From NCBI GenBank assembly GCA_964369225.1, contig CAYJER010000006.1, positions 18,980 through 82,979 on the forward strand: a stretch of 64,000 nucleotides of DNA, written 5' to 3'. This stretch comes from SIG603 sp964369225. GTDB lineage: Bacteria > Bacillota > Clostridia > Oscillospirales > Acutalibacteraceae. The position numbers were made by a program, and so were the translations under genes. A model generated the notes under the pieces. It did no database searches, was not told the DNA's origin, and was given only the letters and a program-made list of their open reading frames with translations. Shown piece after piece: positions 1-9,533 of this stretch. Each line of letters begins with the position of its first letter. Position 1 is the stretch's first letter.

Positions 1-174
1 AGAAGGTCTACCTTTTGCTACATAGATTTTTTTGACTGCATCTTTTGAAAGTGCATTCGCTGCCAAACCGTAAACAGTCTCTGTTGGAATTATAACAAGA
101 CCATCATTCCTTAAAATCTCGCCAGCTTTTTTTATGTCTTTTTGAAGATTAGGGTTTAAAATATCTGTTTGCAT
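1..174 (-). CDS. Threonylcarbamoyl-AMP synthase (Sua5/YrdC/TsaC), N-terminal part
   Basis: This is the first 58 codons of a minus-strand gene whose rest lies before the window. The translation begins MQTDILNPNLQKDIKKAGE and contains the IIPTETVYGLAANA segment, which is the family hallmark (PTETVYGLG-like), followed by KIYVAKGRP, the usual K-x-R substrate-binding stretch. The family makes threonylcarbamoyl-AMP from threonine, bicarbonate and ATP for the t6A37 modification of ANN-decoding tRNAs. Its start codon overlaps the prfA stop codon by one base (TAATG), so the two genes are probably translationally coupled. The prfA-sua5 order is common in Firmicutes. Confidence 0.9.
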   Translation of the reverse strand, partial: MQTDILNPNLQKDIKKAGEILRNDGLVIIPTETVYGLAANALSKDAVKKIYVAKGRPS

Positions 175-1247
175 TATGAGTTCTCCATTGACTCTTTTAG
201 TTTTTCTGCTCTATCGGCAGCGATAAGTGCGTTTACAACATCTTCTATGTTACCGTTTAGAATGTCTTCAAGCCTATAAAGTGTAAGGCCTATTCTGTGG
301 TCTGTTAGCCTTATTTGTGGGTAGTTATAGGTTCTTATTCTCTCTGATCTATCGCCTGTGCCTACTTGAGATTTTCTCTCGGCTGATATCTCTGACTTTT
401 GAGCCTCTATTTTTTCGTCCCAAAGTCTTGCCCTTAGAACTCTCATAGCCTTGTCTTTATTTTTAAGCTGGCTTCTTTCATCTTGACACTCAACAACTGT
501 TCCACTAGGCAAGTGAGTAATTCTTATTGCAGAAGAAGTCTTATTGATATGCTGACCTCCTGCACCACTCGCTCTAAATGTGTCAATTTGTAAGTCTTTT
601 GGGTTTATTTCAAGCTCAATTTCGTCAGCCTCTGGCAAGACTGCAACTGTCGCTGTAGATGTGTGTATTCTGCCTTGGGTCTCTGTCTCTGGAACACGTT
701 GAACCCTGTGAACACCACTTTCATATTTAAGTTTAGAGTACGCACCTACTCCATCTATTGTAAAGCTTATTTCCTTAATTCCGCCTATTTCGGTCTCGTT
801 AAGGTTCATAATCTCGGTTTTCCAGCCTTGTTTGTCGGCATACATGCTGTACATTCTATAAAGAACAGCAGAAAACAGAGCGGCTTCTTCTCCGCCTGCA
901 CCACCTCTAATTTCGACTATAACGTTCTTGTCGTCGTTAGGGTCTTTAGGGAGCAATAAAATTTTCAGCTCTTCGCTGACAGTCTCTATTGTTTTTTTAG
1001 CGGAGTTCATCTCCTCGTTAGCCATTTCACGAATTTCTTTGTCGGACTCATTTAGCATCTCTTTTGCATCTTCAATAATTTGCAATGCGTTTTTATACTC
1101 TCTGTACTTTTCAACAATAGGAGTTATCTCGTTATGCTCTTTCATGAGTTTTCTGTACATGTTAGGGTCTGACACCGTTGTAGGGTCGTAAAGCTTTAAG
1201 TTTAATTCTTCATATCTATTCTCAAAAACCTGTAAATTTTCAAACAT
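174..1247 (-). CDS. prfA: Peptide chain release factor 1
   Basis: RF1 recognises UAA and UAG in the ribosomal A site and triggers peptide release. The 357-residue protein has the usual length. The catalytic GGQ lies near residue 230 in the context RASGAGGQHINKTSSAIR, where it enters the peptidyl transferase centre. The codon-reading loop reads RVPETETQG, so it carries the PxT tripeptide typical of RF1 rather than the SPF of RF2. The gene sits between a DUF951 gene upstream (stop and start codons adjoin) and the Sua5-type gene downstream (TAATG overlap), forming a tight minus-strand operon. Identification is secure. Confidence 0.97.
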   Translation of the reverse strand: MFENLQVFENRYEELNLKLYDPTTVSDPNMYRKLMKEHNEITPIVEKYREYKNALQIIEDAKEMLNESDKEIREMANEEMNSAKKTIETVSEELKILLLPKDPNDDKNVIVEIRGGAGGEEAALFSAVLYRMYSMYADKQGWKTEIMNLNETEIGGIKEISFTIDGVGAYSKLKYESGVHRVQRVPETETQGRIHTSTATVAVLPEADEIELEINPKDLQIDTFRASGAGGQHINKTSSAIRITHLPSGTVVECQDERSQLKNKDKAMRVLRARLWDEKIEAQKSEISAERKSQVGTGDRSERIRTYNYPQIRLTDHRIGLTLYRLEDILNGNIEDVVNALIAADRAEKLKESMENS

Positions 1248-1433
1248 TTAGTTTTCCTCTTTAATTACTTTTTTAATATTTTTCTCGCATTTATGGCGAG
1301 ATATCATTAATTCATGACTACATTTTACGCAACGGATTTTAAAATCCATTCCAATTCTTAAAACCTCAAATTCCTTAGAACCGCAAGGATGAGGTTTTTT
1401 CATGCTAATTTTATCTCCAACTTGAATATCCAT
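1248..1433 (-). CDS. DUF951 small protein
   Basis: A 61-residue protein beginning MDIQVGDKISMKKPHPCGS, which matches the DUF951 pattern seen throughout Firmicutes (VGD...MKKPHPCG...RIG.DF.I.C..C). Cysteines in PHPCGS and IRCVKCSH could bind a metal, which is inference. An AAAGGAG ribosome site lies before the ATG. The stop codon directly abuts the prfA start codon, so the gene is the first of a prfA operon. No biochemical role is established. Confidence 0.85.
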   Translation of the reverse strand: MDIQVGDKISMKKPHPCGSKEFEVLRIGMDFKIRCVKCSHELMISRHKCEKNIKKVIKEEN

Positions 1434-1608
1434 GCCGTTTACTCCTTTGATTTGGCTAAAGACTAAAATAGTCCTTCACCTTTCATCATTAGTTTTTAGC
1501 CTATATAATTTTATTTTACCACTTTTTTACCAAAAGATAAAGTAATATTTTTTGAATTTTTAATTTTTATACGCAATTATATTTTTTGTAATATCATTAA
1601 ATAATTTC

Positions 1609-1676
1609 TTGACACAACACAAATTTATATGGTAATATTTAATAAACAATAGCGAAAGCTACATATATTTAGGAGG
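1609..1676 (+). promoter_or_regulatory. Sigma-A-like promoter and ribosome site of the dockerin gene
   Basis: TTGACA at 1609-1614 and TAATAT at 1633-1638 are 18 bp apart. An AGGAGG site at 1671-1676 precedes the ATG at 1683. Confidence 0.7.
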
Positions 1677-1682
1677 TATATT

Positions 1683-4106
1683 ATGCGTATTAAGAAAATC
1701 TTATCTTTGGCACTGTCGGCAATTATGGTGTTTGGCATGGTGTCTACTCAAAGCTTTGCAGAGGAATCTGGCAATTTTTCGGGCGGAAGTGCAATTAGTG
1801 TGATGGGAAAGGTACTAGATTATGGTTATTATCTTTATAGCAACGGACGAATAATAGAGTCTGATAAGAATAACTATAATCTACATGTTGAAGCATATGG
1901 ATTTGATTCTGTTATGCTAAACAACTATCACGGCGGTGAAATTTCAATCAGCGACACTGCAATCATTGCCTATAACGGAACAAATACTGTCACAAGTAGT
2001 GATCCAACTATCCCAGCAATTTCTTGCAGTTCCCCTGGTGACACACTAATTTTAATGCCAGGTAGGACATCACAAAACGACACTCCTGACGACACCCTCA
2101 AAGTAGTAGGGGCAGATTCTTTATCTCACAATGGCGGAGATGCAATTGTGTCTGATGCTGTTTCAATAACCAATGGTAGTGTAACTGCAATAGGCGGAAA
2201 CACCTCAGGCATTGATACTTCTAACGGAAATGGAATTGTTGGAGATGTACATATTCAAAATGGTGATCACAACATTAGTTCAGGCTTAGACTACGCCGAC
2301 AACTATTCATTTGGTATTTCGGGTAAACTAGAAATTTTTGAAGCTTCACTGAAAGTCAGCGGACACAATGGTGCTGTCTTGTCAGAAGATTCTATTTCTA
2401 TTTTTAATAGTGACTTAACAGCAATATCAAAACATGATGGTCCCGCTATAGCTACTATGGATACCCTTGATATTGCTTATTCCAATGTTACCGCAACAAC
2501 AGAGGGCGACTATGGCAATGCAATTCAAACAGGCAGTCATCTTATGATTCAAAATAGCAATGTAACTGCAACTGCAAAAGGCAGTTACAGCAGTGCTATT
2601 CTTACTTTTTTATATAATGAACTACAAGGTGGCGACACTACAATTTTGAATAGTGTTGTAAACGCCACATGTGAGGCTCCACTAGGGTACGGAATAATGA
2701 CACAAAGCTTAACTGTTGACAACAGTGAACTTTATGCCACAGGCGGAGAATCTTATGATCATGAACTTCAAACCGCTGGTTTTGGAATTCTTGTTGCCGA
2801 GACTATAGATGTAAACAACAGTTATGTCCAGTCTTCAGGTTATATATCTATGTTTGGTAAACTCACCACTCAAAACATATATCAAATTCTGGGAAGTACT
2901 TTTATCGGTGGTTCAAACCCTACTAAAATTGAAGCTACAGAAGTTCACTCTTATAAATATGTAACTATGGACATTCAACCTACCATTTTTATTGATCAAG
3001 ATGTAGGAGTTACAACCACAAATCGAGATGATATTTTAAATGACGGAACTGCAAGCTATGATAAATCTTCAAATACGCTTACATTAAACGGATATGACGG
3101 CAATGCAATTAAAGCAACAGGAGACTTAAATATTCATATTATCGGTACTAATACAGCCGAAAGCACCGATCATAAAGTGCCTGGAATAAGTTGCGAGCAA
3201 GGCACACTTATATTCACAGCAGAAGACGACAATTCTACTATTACAGCAAGAGGATATGTTGGAAATTCTTCTGAACCAGTTGGCGAAAATATGACATACG
3301 GCGCAGGCATAAGCGCTGAAAATATTGTAATAAACGGCGGTGACATTTATACAGCCGGTGGAAAACACAGCACAAATAGCACTGGTGGTGTTGGAATATA
3401 TTCCTCAAATATCACAGTTAATTCTGCTAACTTAACCGCTACAGGAATTATTGGACAAAACAGTGTTGCTTCAGAGGCTATTAACGCAGAGTCTTTAACT
3501 ATAAACGGTGGAGGAAAAGTTAGCGCAATAGGTGGCACAGCAGGTATTAATATATCAGATTTTGTTAGCATTATAGATGGAAATATTTATTCATATGGCT
3601 ATAATGGTGCAATTTTAGGTAGAATTAGTATGCACAAAGGAAGTTTTACAAGTACAGGCTATGAAAATGGTACTGGTTTAATTACTGGATCTATCATTAT
3701 GTATGGTGGTGAATTAACAGCTAACGCAGGAACTAGCGGAGTAGCACTTAAAAAGAGTGAGACCGAATTTATTACAGCTGACGATATAGACATTTCAAAT
3801 TATGCTGACTCAATGATTTACGTTAAAGAAGAGTTAAATTCAAATATGACAGAAGGTGCTTTTGCGTGGAAAGACTCTTTTAACACTCACAAATATGTAA
3901 ACATTACATCATATGAATTTGTAACTCCTCCGGGATCTGGAGACGTTGATGGAAACAATACTGTTGATAATGCAGATGTTATGTTACTATTCCAATATAC
4001 AACTAACCCTAGTGTACAGATTGACATTAGTGCTTCAGACATGAATGACGATGATATAATTGACAATCGTGATGTTTTGCTGTTATTAAACTTTATTTCA
4101 GCTTAA
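1683..4106 (+). CDS. Secreted repeat-rich protein with C-terminal type I dockerin
   Basis: 807 residues. The N-terminus MRIKKILSLALSAIMVFGM, followed by QSFAEE, is a Sec signal peptide cut near residue 27. Residues 30 to about 740 are glycine, serine and threonine-rich with short beta-strand repeats (phrases such as NGGDIYTAGGKHS and TINGGGKVSAIGG), suggesting a beta-helix or carbohydrate-binding repeat fold like that of the giant protein at 57066-64000. The last 55 residues are a dockerin: two calcium-binding F-hand repeats, DVDGNNTVDNAD and DMNDDDIIDNRD, each with the D-x-D/N-x-N/D...D spacing. Dockerins plug enzymes or binding modules into cohesins, so the protein probably belongs to a cellulosome-like complex. 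No catalytic domain is recognised. A bidirectional terminator follows. Confidence 0.85.
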   Translation: MRIKKILSLALSAIMVFGMVSTQSFAEESGNFSGGSAISVMGKVLDYGYYLYSNGRIIESDKNNYNLHVEAYGFDSVMLNNYHGGEISISDTAIIAYNGTNTVTSSDPTIPAISCSSPGDTLILMPGRTSQNDTPDDTLKVVGADSLSHNGGDAIVSDAVSITNGSVTAIGGNTSGIDTSNGNGIVGDVHIQNGDHNISSGLDYADNYSFGISGKLEIFEASLKVSGHNGAVLSEDSISIFNSDLTAISKHDGPAIATMDTLDIAYSNVTATTEGDYGNAIQTGSHLMIQNSNVTATAKGSYSSAILTFLYNELQGGDTTILNSVVNATCEAPLGYGIMTQSLTVDNSELYATGGESYDHELQTAGFGILVAETIDVNNSYVQSSGYISMFGKLTTQNIYQILGSTFIGGSNPTKIEATEVHSYKYVTMDIQPTIFIDQDVGVTTTNRDDILNDGTASYDKSSNTLTLNGYDGNAIKATGDLNIHIIGTNTAESTDHKVPGISCEQGTLIFTAEDDNSTITARGYVGNSSEPVGENMTYGAGISAENIVINGGDIYTAGGKHSTNSTGGVGIYSSNITVNSANLTATGIIGQNSVASEAINAESLTINGGGKVSAIGGTAGINISDFVSIIDGNIYSYGYNGAILGRISMHKGSFTSTGYENGTGLITGSIIMYGGELTANAGTSGVALKKSETEFITADDIDISNYADSMIYVKEELNSNMTEGAFAWKDSFNTHKYVNITSYEFVTPPGSGDVDGNNTVDNADVMLLFQYTTNPSVQIDISASDMNDDDIIDNRDVLLLLNFISA

Positions 4107-4138
4107 AATTAATTCATTAAATTTCACAAAATCATGCA

Positions 4139-4211
4139 AGGGCGGTCCTATGTGACCGCCAGAAAACTAGAAGTTTTGCCAAATTCTTGGACGACCACAG
4201 GTCGCCCCTAC
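4139..4211. repeat. Degenerate TGTAGGGG-family hairpin element
   Basis: Left arm GGCGGTCCTATGTGACCGCC is self-complementary; the right arm ends GGTCGCCCCTAC. The central part (AGAAAACTAGAAGTTTTGCC) matches the spacer of other family members. The arms have drifted apart, so this is an old copy. Confidence 0.7.
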
Positions 4212-4243
4212 TAAAATTTATTTTTAACTCTTCACTAAAAAAC

Positions 4244-4275
4244 GGCAGTCGCTAATGATACTTCATTAATGACTG
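4244..4275. terminator. Bidirectional terminator
   Basis: GGCAGTC...GACTGCC with further inner pairing, flanked by T-runs on both strands (TTTTTATT downstream on plus, CGTTTTTT on minus). It lies between the convergent dockerin gene and the membrane protein gene. Confidence 0.75.
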
Positions 4276-4283
4276 CCTTTTTA

Positions 4284-5081
4284 TTAATCTTTTGTGTATG
4301 GCATAAAGCTTTTTGCTATCTTGCCTTGCCCCTTTGTCTTTGCGTAAAAATAACCGATGAATGAGAACACCAATGCGCCAATAAAATTAACAAATAAATC
4401 TTTCATTGTATCTATTATTCCAATGTCTAGGTATCCGTTTACGTAATATTGTGTGCCGTCCGCTAGGGTTATTTGTGTTTCTGTTATGTTCTCTAGTGCA
4501 ATTATTTTATTCAACATAGTTTCATCAAAGTGTACAGAGTTAAAACTGCTTATAATAGTATCTTTTTGAGTGTCGAACGCAAAGAATGTGTCCATTGCGT
4601 ACTCCCAAAATTCCCAAACAACACCTATAGTCATTGAGAAACAAAATGCTGTTACAGCTACGAACATTGGTGACAGAGTAAATGTAAGTTTTGGGTTGTG
4701 ATTTAACAAGAGTATAAGTGAGCAACCTATAGCCGCCGCTAAAAATCCGCATATTGTGTGCAGTACTGTGTCCCAATGCGGAATAAGTACATAGAACGAG
4801 TTAACCTCGCCTAATATCTCTCCTGCAAAGATAAACATGTATATGGATATCTCTAATGCTACAGGAAGTTCCATTCTGAACCTAGCTTGAACTAATCCTG
4901 GAAGTAAAAGCAAAAGTAATGCTAAAAAGCAGTATAATAAGCTTTCATATTCACCTCTATAAAATTGTCTTACAATACTTGTTATTACTAAGATATTTAG
5001 TATGCTATAAACATAGAATGATGCTTTGTTCTCTCTTATTTCATTCTTTACTCTTTGTGAATAGCTAAGTTTATTTTTCAT
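4284..5081 (-). CDS. DUF2238/YjdF-like integral membrane protein
   Basis: 265 residues with about six hydrophobic segments. Three polar motifs inside the membrane part match the DUF2238 (YjdF) pattern: HWDTVLHTICGF, GVVWEFWEYAMD and DTMKDLFVNFIGALVF. These hold conserved D/H, E/E and D/N residues. An extra soluble insert of about 45 residues (roughly 185-230) sits between the WEFWEY and DTMKD motifs. Function is unknown for the family. It is a single-gene unit with its own terminator. Confidence 0.7.
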   Translation of the reverse strand: MKNKLSYSQRVKNEIRENKASFYVYSILNILVITSIVRQFYRGEYESLLYCFLALLLLLLPGLVQARFRMELPVALEISIYMFIFAGEILGEVNSFYVLIPHWDTVLHTICGFLAAAIGCSLILLLNHNPKLTFTLSPMFVAVTAFCFSMTIGVVWEFWEYAMDTFFAFDTQKDTIISSFNSVHFDETMLNKIIALENITETQITLADGTQYYVNGYLDIGIIDTMKDLFVNFIGALVFSFIGYFYAKTKGQGKIAKSFMPYTKD

Positions 5082-5151
5082 TGTGTATCATCCTTTCCCA
5101 ATTTAAATTTCATGAACCTAGTTGTTCATTTTTAGGTTGTTTATTATTCTA

Positions 5152-5320
5152 ATGTAGGGGAATTTAGTTTCCTTAATGATTAATTGTAGGGGCGGATATT
5201 ATCCGCCTATCAAACTTAGGCAAAATCACCAGATTTTTAGGCGGATAATATCCGCCCCTACATGACTAAATTTGCTAAGAGACCCTCCCCTACAATATAT
5301 TAATAAATTAATTTTTAATC
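5152..5320. repeat. Hairpin element (GGCGGATA type) with flanking element fragments
   Basis: The hairpin runs 5185-5262 from TGTAGGGGCGGATATTATCC to GATAATATCCGCCCCTACA. Each arm is itself a palindrome. The right flank (CATGACTAAATTTGCTAAGAG) is the reverse complement of the left interior of the 165-bp elements described below. A CCCTCCCCTACAAT fragment of another hairpin type lies near 5284-5297. No gene is seen in this intergenic stretch. Confidence 0.85.
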
Positions 5321-5354
5321 CACACAAGGTCTCCCCTACATTTTTGAAATTAGT

Positions 5355-8300
5355 TTAGATTTTAGCCACTGTAATTGTGCAGTCATGTCCGTTGATATCC
5401 CAGTTAGCCTCATATCCATCTATCTTAGTAAATGATATGCTCTTTCCTAGAACGTCAGAACAAATTGACCCAGTATTTTTTGAAACGATATCGTTAATTT
5501 TTTCTTCTGCCACTACAGAAATATTTATATTATCTATAACCTCAAAGCCTGCATCTTTTCTCATAGATTGAATTTTGCTTACAATCTCTCTTACTATGCC
5601 CTCTTCAATTAGCTCAGTTGTAAGACCAGTGTCAAGTACAACAGTTAAGTTGTTCTCACTTGCAGATATAAAGCCCTCTAGTTTAGCAGTGTCTATGATT
5701 AATTCTTCAGCTGTTAAAGATATTTCTCCGTCTGAAAGCATTAATTTGATTGAACCATCTAAATCAAGTTCAGCCTTAGCACGGCTACCGTCAAGCTCTG
5801 CTAATAGGTTTCTTATCTCGCCTATTTTCTTGCCATACTTTTGACCTAAAATTCTAAGTTGTGGCTTAAATGTATAGCTTACAAATTTAGACGCATCTGT
5901 TGTAATCTCAACAGCTTTGATGTTTAGCTCTTCTTTTATGATGTTTGCATATTGCTCTTCAAACTCATGCTCACCTGTAATATACATCTTTGAAAGAGGT
6001 TGACGGTTCTTAATAGCTGCGTCATTTCTTGCAGCTCTACCTAAAGTAACTGCCTTTAGAACTTCTTCCATGTTAGCTTCAAGTGTTTCATCAATTCTTG
6101 ACTCGTCACATACAGGGTATGAACAAAGGTGTATGCTCTCTTTTGCATCTTTATCAAAACTTCTTACAAGGTTTTGGTAAATCTCTTCTGTAATGAATGG
6201 AACTAATGGTGCTGCAAGTTTTGAGAACTCTATAAGTGTAGTAGAAAGTGTCATATAAGCTGCAATTTTGTCTTCTGTTAGCTCGCTAGACCAGAAACGC
6301 TCTCTGCTTCTTCTAACATACCAGTTGCTTAGCTCGTCAACAAACTCTAGCATTATTCTTGTTGTGTCTTGAACCTTGTAGTTATCCATGTTATTATCTA
6401 CATTTTTGATTAAAGTATTAAGCTTAGACAATAACCACTTATCCATTAATGTTAATGCACAGTCATCAAGATTATATTTTGTTTGATCAAAATTATCAAT
6501 TTCTGCATACAAGCAGTAGAATGCGTATGTGTTCCAAAGAGTAGACAAGAACTTTCTTTGTCCCTCCATAACTGCCTTACCGTGGAAACGGTTTGGTAGC
6601 CATAATGCTGAATTAGAGTAGAAATACCAACGGATTGCATCTGCTCCATAGCTTCCTAAAGCGTCCATAGGAGCTACAGCATTTCCCTTTGACTTACTCA
6701 TTTTTTGTCCGTTTTCGTCTTGAACATGTCCTAAAACTATAACGTTTTTATATGGTGCTTTGTTGAATAACAAAGTTGAAATTGCAAGAAGTGAGTAGAA
6801 CCAACCTCTAGTTTGGTCTACAGCCTCACTGATAAAGTCAGCTGGGAATTGAGCCTCGAATTTATCGTGATTTTCAAATGGATAGTGATGTTGAGCAAAA
6901 GGCATTGCTCCGCTGTCGAACCAGCAGTCTATAACCTCTGGAACTCTGCTCATTTGTGCATTACACTTTTCACATTTAATCTTTACATCGTCGATATATG
7001 GTCTGTGTAGCTCGATATCGTCAGGGCAGTTATCAGACATAGATTTTAACTCTTCAATGCTGCCTACACAGTGAGTGTGTCCGCAATCGCATTGCCAAAT
7101 GTTAAGAGGAGTTCCCCAATATCTGTTACGGCTTATACCCCAATCTTGAACATTCTCTAGCCAATCACCAAAACGACCCTTACCAATGCTGTCAGGCATC
7201 CAGTTGATTGTATTATTGTTTCTAATTAAATCCTCTTTAACCGCTGTCATTTTGATAAACCATGACTCTCTTGCATAATAGATAAGAGGAGTGTCACAAC
7301 GCCAACAGTGTGGATAACTATGCTCAAATTTAGGAGCAGAATGTAGTAAACCTTGCTCTTTTAAGTCCATAAGAATTTCTTTGTCGGCATCTTTACAGAA
7401 CATTCCAGCCCATTTAGTCTCGGTTGTCATAAGTCCTGCACCGTCAACTAATTGAACGAATGGTAGATCATAATTTCTGCCAACCTTAGCATCATCTTCA
7501 CCGAAAGCTGGTGCAATGTGAACTATACCTGTACCGTCTGTTAGAGTTACATAGCTGTCACAAGTAATAAACCACGCTTTTTTATTTGTTTTAACGAAAT
7601 CCCAAAGAGGAATGTACTCTTTATACTCTAAAGCTTTACCCTTGAACTCTTCTAAAATCTCTGTATTCTCGCCTAGAACTGACTCTACTAAAGCCTTTGC
7701 CATGTAGTAGATGTTATCTTCATGTTTTAGCTTTACATAGTCTTCATCTGGGTTTACACATAAAGCTAGGTTAGATGGAAGTGTCCATGGAGTTGTTGTC
7801 CATGCTAATATATATGCATCTTCATCTTTCGCCTTAAATTTTACAACGGCTGAACGCTCTTTGATAACCTTATATCCTTGTGCTACCTCGTGACTTGATA
7901 AAGGTGTGCCACATCTAGGGCAGTAAGGAACAATCTTAAAGCCTTTGTATAATAAATCTTTGTTGTATATCTCTTTTAATGCCCACCATTCTGACTCGAT
8001 AAAGTCGTTGTGATAAGTTACATATGGGTCTTCCATATCTGCCCAGAAGCCTACAGCCTTTGAGAAGTCTTCCCACATGCCTTTGTATTTCCAAACACTC
8101 TCTTTACATTTTGAGATAAACGGATCAAGGCCGTATTCCTCAATTTGATCTTTACCGCTGATGCCTAGAAGTTTTTCTACCTCTATTTCAACAGGAAGAC
8201 CATGAGTATCCCAACCAGCCTTACGAGGAACGTCGTAGCCTTTCATTAGTCTGTATCTTGGGATCATGTCTTTAACTGCACGAGTGATAACATGCCCGAT

Positions 8301-8465
8301 ATGAGGTGTACCGTTTGCAGTTGGAGGACCGTCGTAGAATGTGTAGGTAGGTGAACCCTTGCAGTTCTCTACACTTTTCTCAAAGATTTGGTTTTCGTTC
8401 CAAAATTTTACGGTTTCACGTTCTCTCTCAACAACATTTTGAGAGGCACTTACTTTTTTTAACAT
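5355..8465 (-). CDS. ileS: Isoleucyl-tRNA synthetase, probably the type 2 (long) form
   Basis: A 1036-residue class I synthetase that charges tRNA-Ile. The HIGH signature is PHIGH at residues 54-58 and the KMSKS signature is QKMSKSKGN near residue 587. The editing (CP1) domain contains the AWTTTPWTLPSNLA segment. Length and the C-terminal anticodon-binding region (MEGQRKFLSTLWNTYAFY onwards) fit the IleS2 group (about 1030-1090 residues), which includes mupirocin-insensitive enzymes; the type assignment is from memory of the family. AAAGGAG lies before the ATG. No T-box lies directly upstream, but an isoleucine-type T-box lies about 1.1 kb upstream, before a lipoprotein gene. Confidence 0.96.
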   Translation of the reverse strand: MLKKVSASQNVVERERETVKFWNENQIFEKSVENCKGSPTYTFYDGPPTANGTPHIGHVITRAVKDMIPRYRLMKGYDVPRKAGWDTHGLPVEIEVEKLLGISGKDQIEEYGLDPFISKCKESVWKYKGMWEDFSKAVGFWADMEDPYVTYHNDFIESEWWALKEIYNKDLLYKGFKIVPYCPRCGTPLSSHEVAQGYKVIKERSAVVKFKAKDEDAYILAWTTTPWTLPSNLALCVNPDEDYVKLKHEDNIYYMAKALVESVLGENTEILEEFKGKALEYKEYIPLWDFVKTNKKAWFITCDSYVTLTDGTGIVHIAPAFGEDDAKVGRNYDLPFVQLVDGAGLMTTETKWAGMFCKDADKEILMDLKEQGLLHSAPKFEHSYPHCWRCDTPLIYYARESWFIKMTAVKEDLIRNNNTINWMPDSIGKGRFGDWLENVQDWGISRNRYWGTPLNIWQCDCGHTHCVGSIEELKSMSDNCPDDIELHRPYIDDVKIKCEKCNAQMSRVPEVIDCWFDSGAMPFAQHHYPFENHDKFEAQFPADFISEAVDQTRGWFYSLLAISTLLFNKAPYKNVIVLGHVQDENGQKMSKSKGNAVAPMDALGSYGADAIRWYFYSNSALWLPNRFHGKAVMEGQRKFLSTLWNTYAFYCLYAEIDNFDQTKYNLDDCALTLMDKWLLSKLNTLIKNVDNNMDNYKVQDTTRIMLEFVDELSNWYVRRSRERFWSSELTEDKIAAYMTLSTTLIEFSKLAAPLVPFITEEIYQNLVRSFDKDAKESIHLCSYPVCDESRIDETLEANMEEVLKAVTLGRAARNDAAIKNRQPLSKMYITGEHEFEEQYANIIKEELNIKAVEITTDASKFVSYTFKPQLRILGQKYGKKIGEIRNLLAELDGSRAKAELDLDGSIKLMLSDGEISLTAEELIIDTAKLEGFISASENNLTVVLDTGLTTELIEEGIVREIVSKIQSMRKDAGFEVIDNINISVVAEEKINDIVSKNTGSICSDVLGKSISFTKIDGYEANWDINGHDCTITVAKI

Positions 8466-8568
8466 AATATATCTCCTTTGAAATTAATTTTATTTTATAA
8501 TGAAAATTTCGTGTATTTTATAGGTGAGGTTCTCAAGCCTTAGAACTCAAGCTACCTTAATGCTATAT

Positions 8569-8823
8569 TGTAGGGGAGGGTCTATGCGCAGACGTGCCTC
8601 TTAGCAAATTTAGCCATGTAGGGGCGGATATTATCCGCCTAAAAATTTGGTGATTTTGCCTAAGTTTGATAGGCGGATAATATCCGCCCCTACATTAATT
8701 TATGCGTTTTAACGAATTTGTTTTAAATCAAAAAAACGTAAGAGGCACGTCTGGTCTGTGCGCCCTCCCGAAACTGGGTGCTAAATCCTACCTCTCGGGA
8801 GGGTACGGAGACCCTCCCCTACA
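8569..8823. repeat. Hairpin (GGAGGG type) split by a 165-bp element
   Basis: The outer hairpin begins TGTAGGGGAGGGTCTATGCG (8569-8588) and resumes at CGCCCTCCCG (8761), ending GACCCTCCCCTACA at 8823. Without the insert it would be an ordinary hairpin of about 80 bp. It fills most of the 423-bp gap between the lipoprotein gene and ileS, where no other gene is seen. Confidence 0.85.
8589..8753. mobile_element. 165-bp MITE-like element, arms CCTCTTA/TAAGAGG
   Basis: The ends are CAGACGTGCCTCTTA and TAAGAGGCACGTCTG, perfect inverted repeats. Nine-base flanks GTCTATGCG (8580-8588) and GTCTGTGCG (8754-8762) match at 8 of 9 positions and fit a target duplication. The element carries an internal GGCGGATA-type hairpin (8618-8694). 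It encodes no protein. Confidence 0.8.
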
Positions 8824-8888
8824 ATTAAATATTAAGATTACCTAATTTCATAACAGCACCACGTCAAATGCTCATAACAGACAATATG

Positions 8889-9485
8889 TTAATTTCTGTG
8901 TTCAATAATTTTTTCTGTGAATAAATCCAAAAACTCTTTAGATGTACTCCATGTAATATCATTATCTGAATCTTTTAATCCGCTTATTTCATATATGGCA
9001 TAGCTACAGATATATTCATATAACCCCTGATTCTCACTTTTGTATATAATAAAATACAATGGGTTTAAAGCTGATTCTTCCAGTTCTAAAACAGTTTGAT
9101 ACTCTTCGCTTGTTACAAAGTATTCGAACCATTTGCCTTCACTGATAAAATTAGGATCATTCTGTTCCTCTTTAGCAATCTTATCACAAAGTTGTTGCAA
9201 ATTATCGCTAACTATATTGCGTATTTCTTCTGTTGTACCATCTAAAAATGCCTTCTCATCCGTTATGCCATCTAAAGTAACATGCTCCCAGCTATCTGTT
9301 ACTATTGTATCTGTTATCTCCTCTGATTCAGCACTTTCACCATGAAAGTTTTCTTTTGATTGCTCTGCACCATTACTAACGCTTAGTTCATTTTCATTCT
9401 GTTCTACACGTTCACTTGAAAAGTTACATGCTGTAATCAAGAATATATTTCCAATTAAAAGAAAAATTGCAATTAACTTTTTCAT
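8889..9485 (-). CDS. Lipoprotein of unknown function downstream of a T-box
   Basis: 198 residues from the ATG at 9485, chosen because AGGAGG lies 7 bases upstream (9493-9498); a longer frame starts at 9509 but has no such site. MKKLIAIFLLIGNIFLITAC is a lipoprotein signal with a lipobox ending in cysteine. The mature part is acidic (NENELSVSNGAEQSKENFHG, then EITDTIVTDSWEHVTLDG) with no domain I recognise. The gene is directly downstream of an apparently intact isoleucine-type T-box and about 420 bp upstream of ileS on the same strand, so it is probably the first gene of a T-box-controlled unit or a later insertion between leader and ileS. Confidence 0.75.
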   Translation of the reverse strand: MKKLIAIFLLIGNIFLITACNFSSERVEQNENELSVSNGAEQSKENFHGESAESEEITDTIVTDSWEHVTLDGITDEKAFLDGTTEEIRNIVSDNLQQLCDKIAKEEQNDPNFISEGKWFEYFVTSEEYQTVLELEESALNPLYFIIYKSENQGLYEYICSYAIYEISGLKDSDNDITWSTSKEFLDLFTEKIIEHRN

Positions 9486-9533
9486 AACATAACCTCCTAC
9501 AACGCACAATATAAATAATCTTCATTGCTGAAA

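Noticed and set aside
5185..5262. Hairpin elements as CRISPR repeats
   Set aside because: The copies are dispersed singly over 55 kb, have long internal pairing, no regular spacers and no cas genes.
8466..8560. A T-box directly before ileS
   Set aside because: No AGTA/GAGAG stem I or TGGT bulge is found next to ileS; the only complete one is at 9534-9750.
8589..8753. Insertion sequence with transposase
   Set aside because: No open frame fits in about 165 bp and no transposase gene occurs anywhere in the window.
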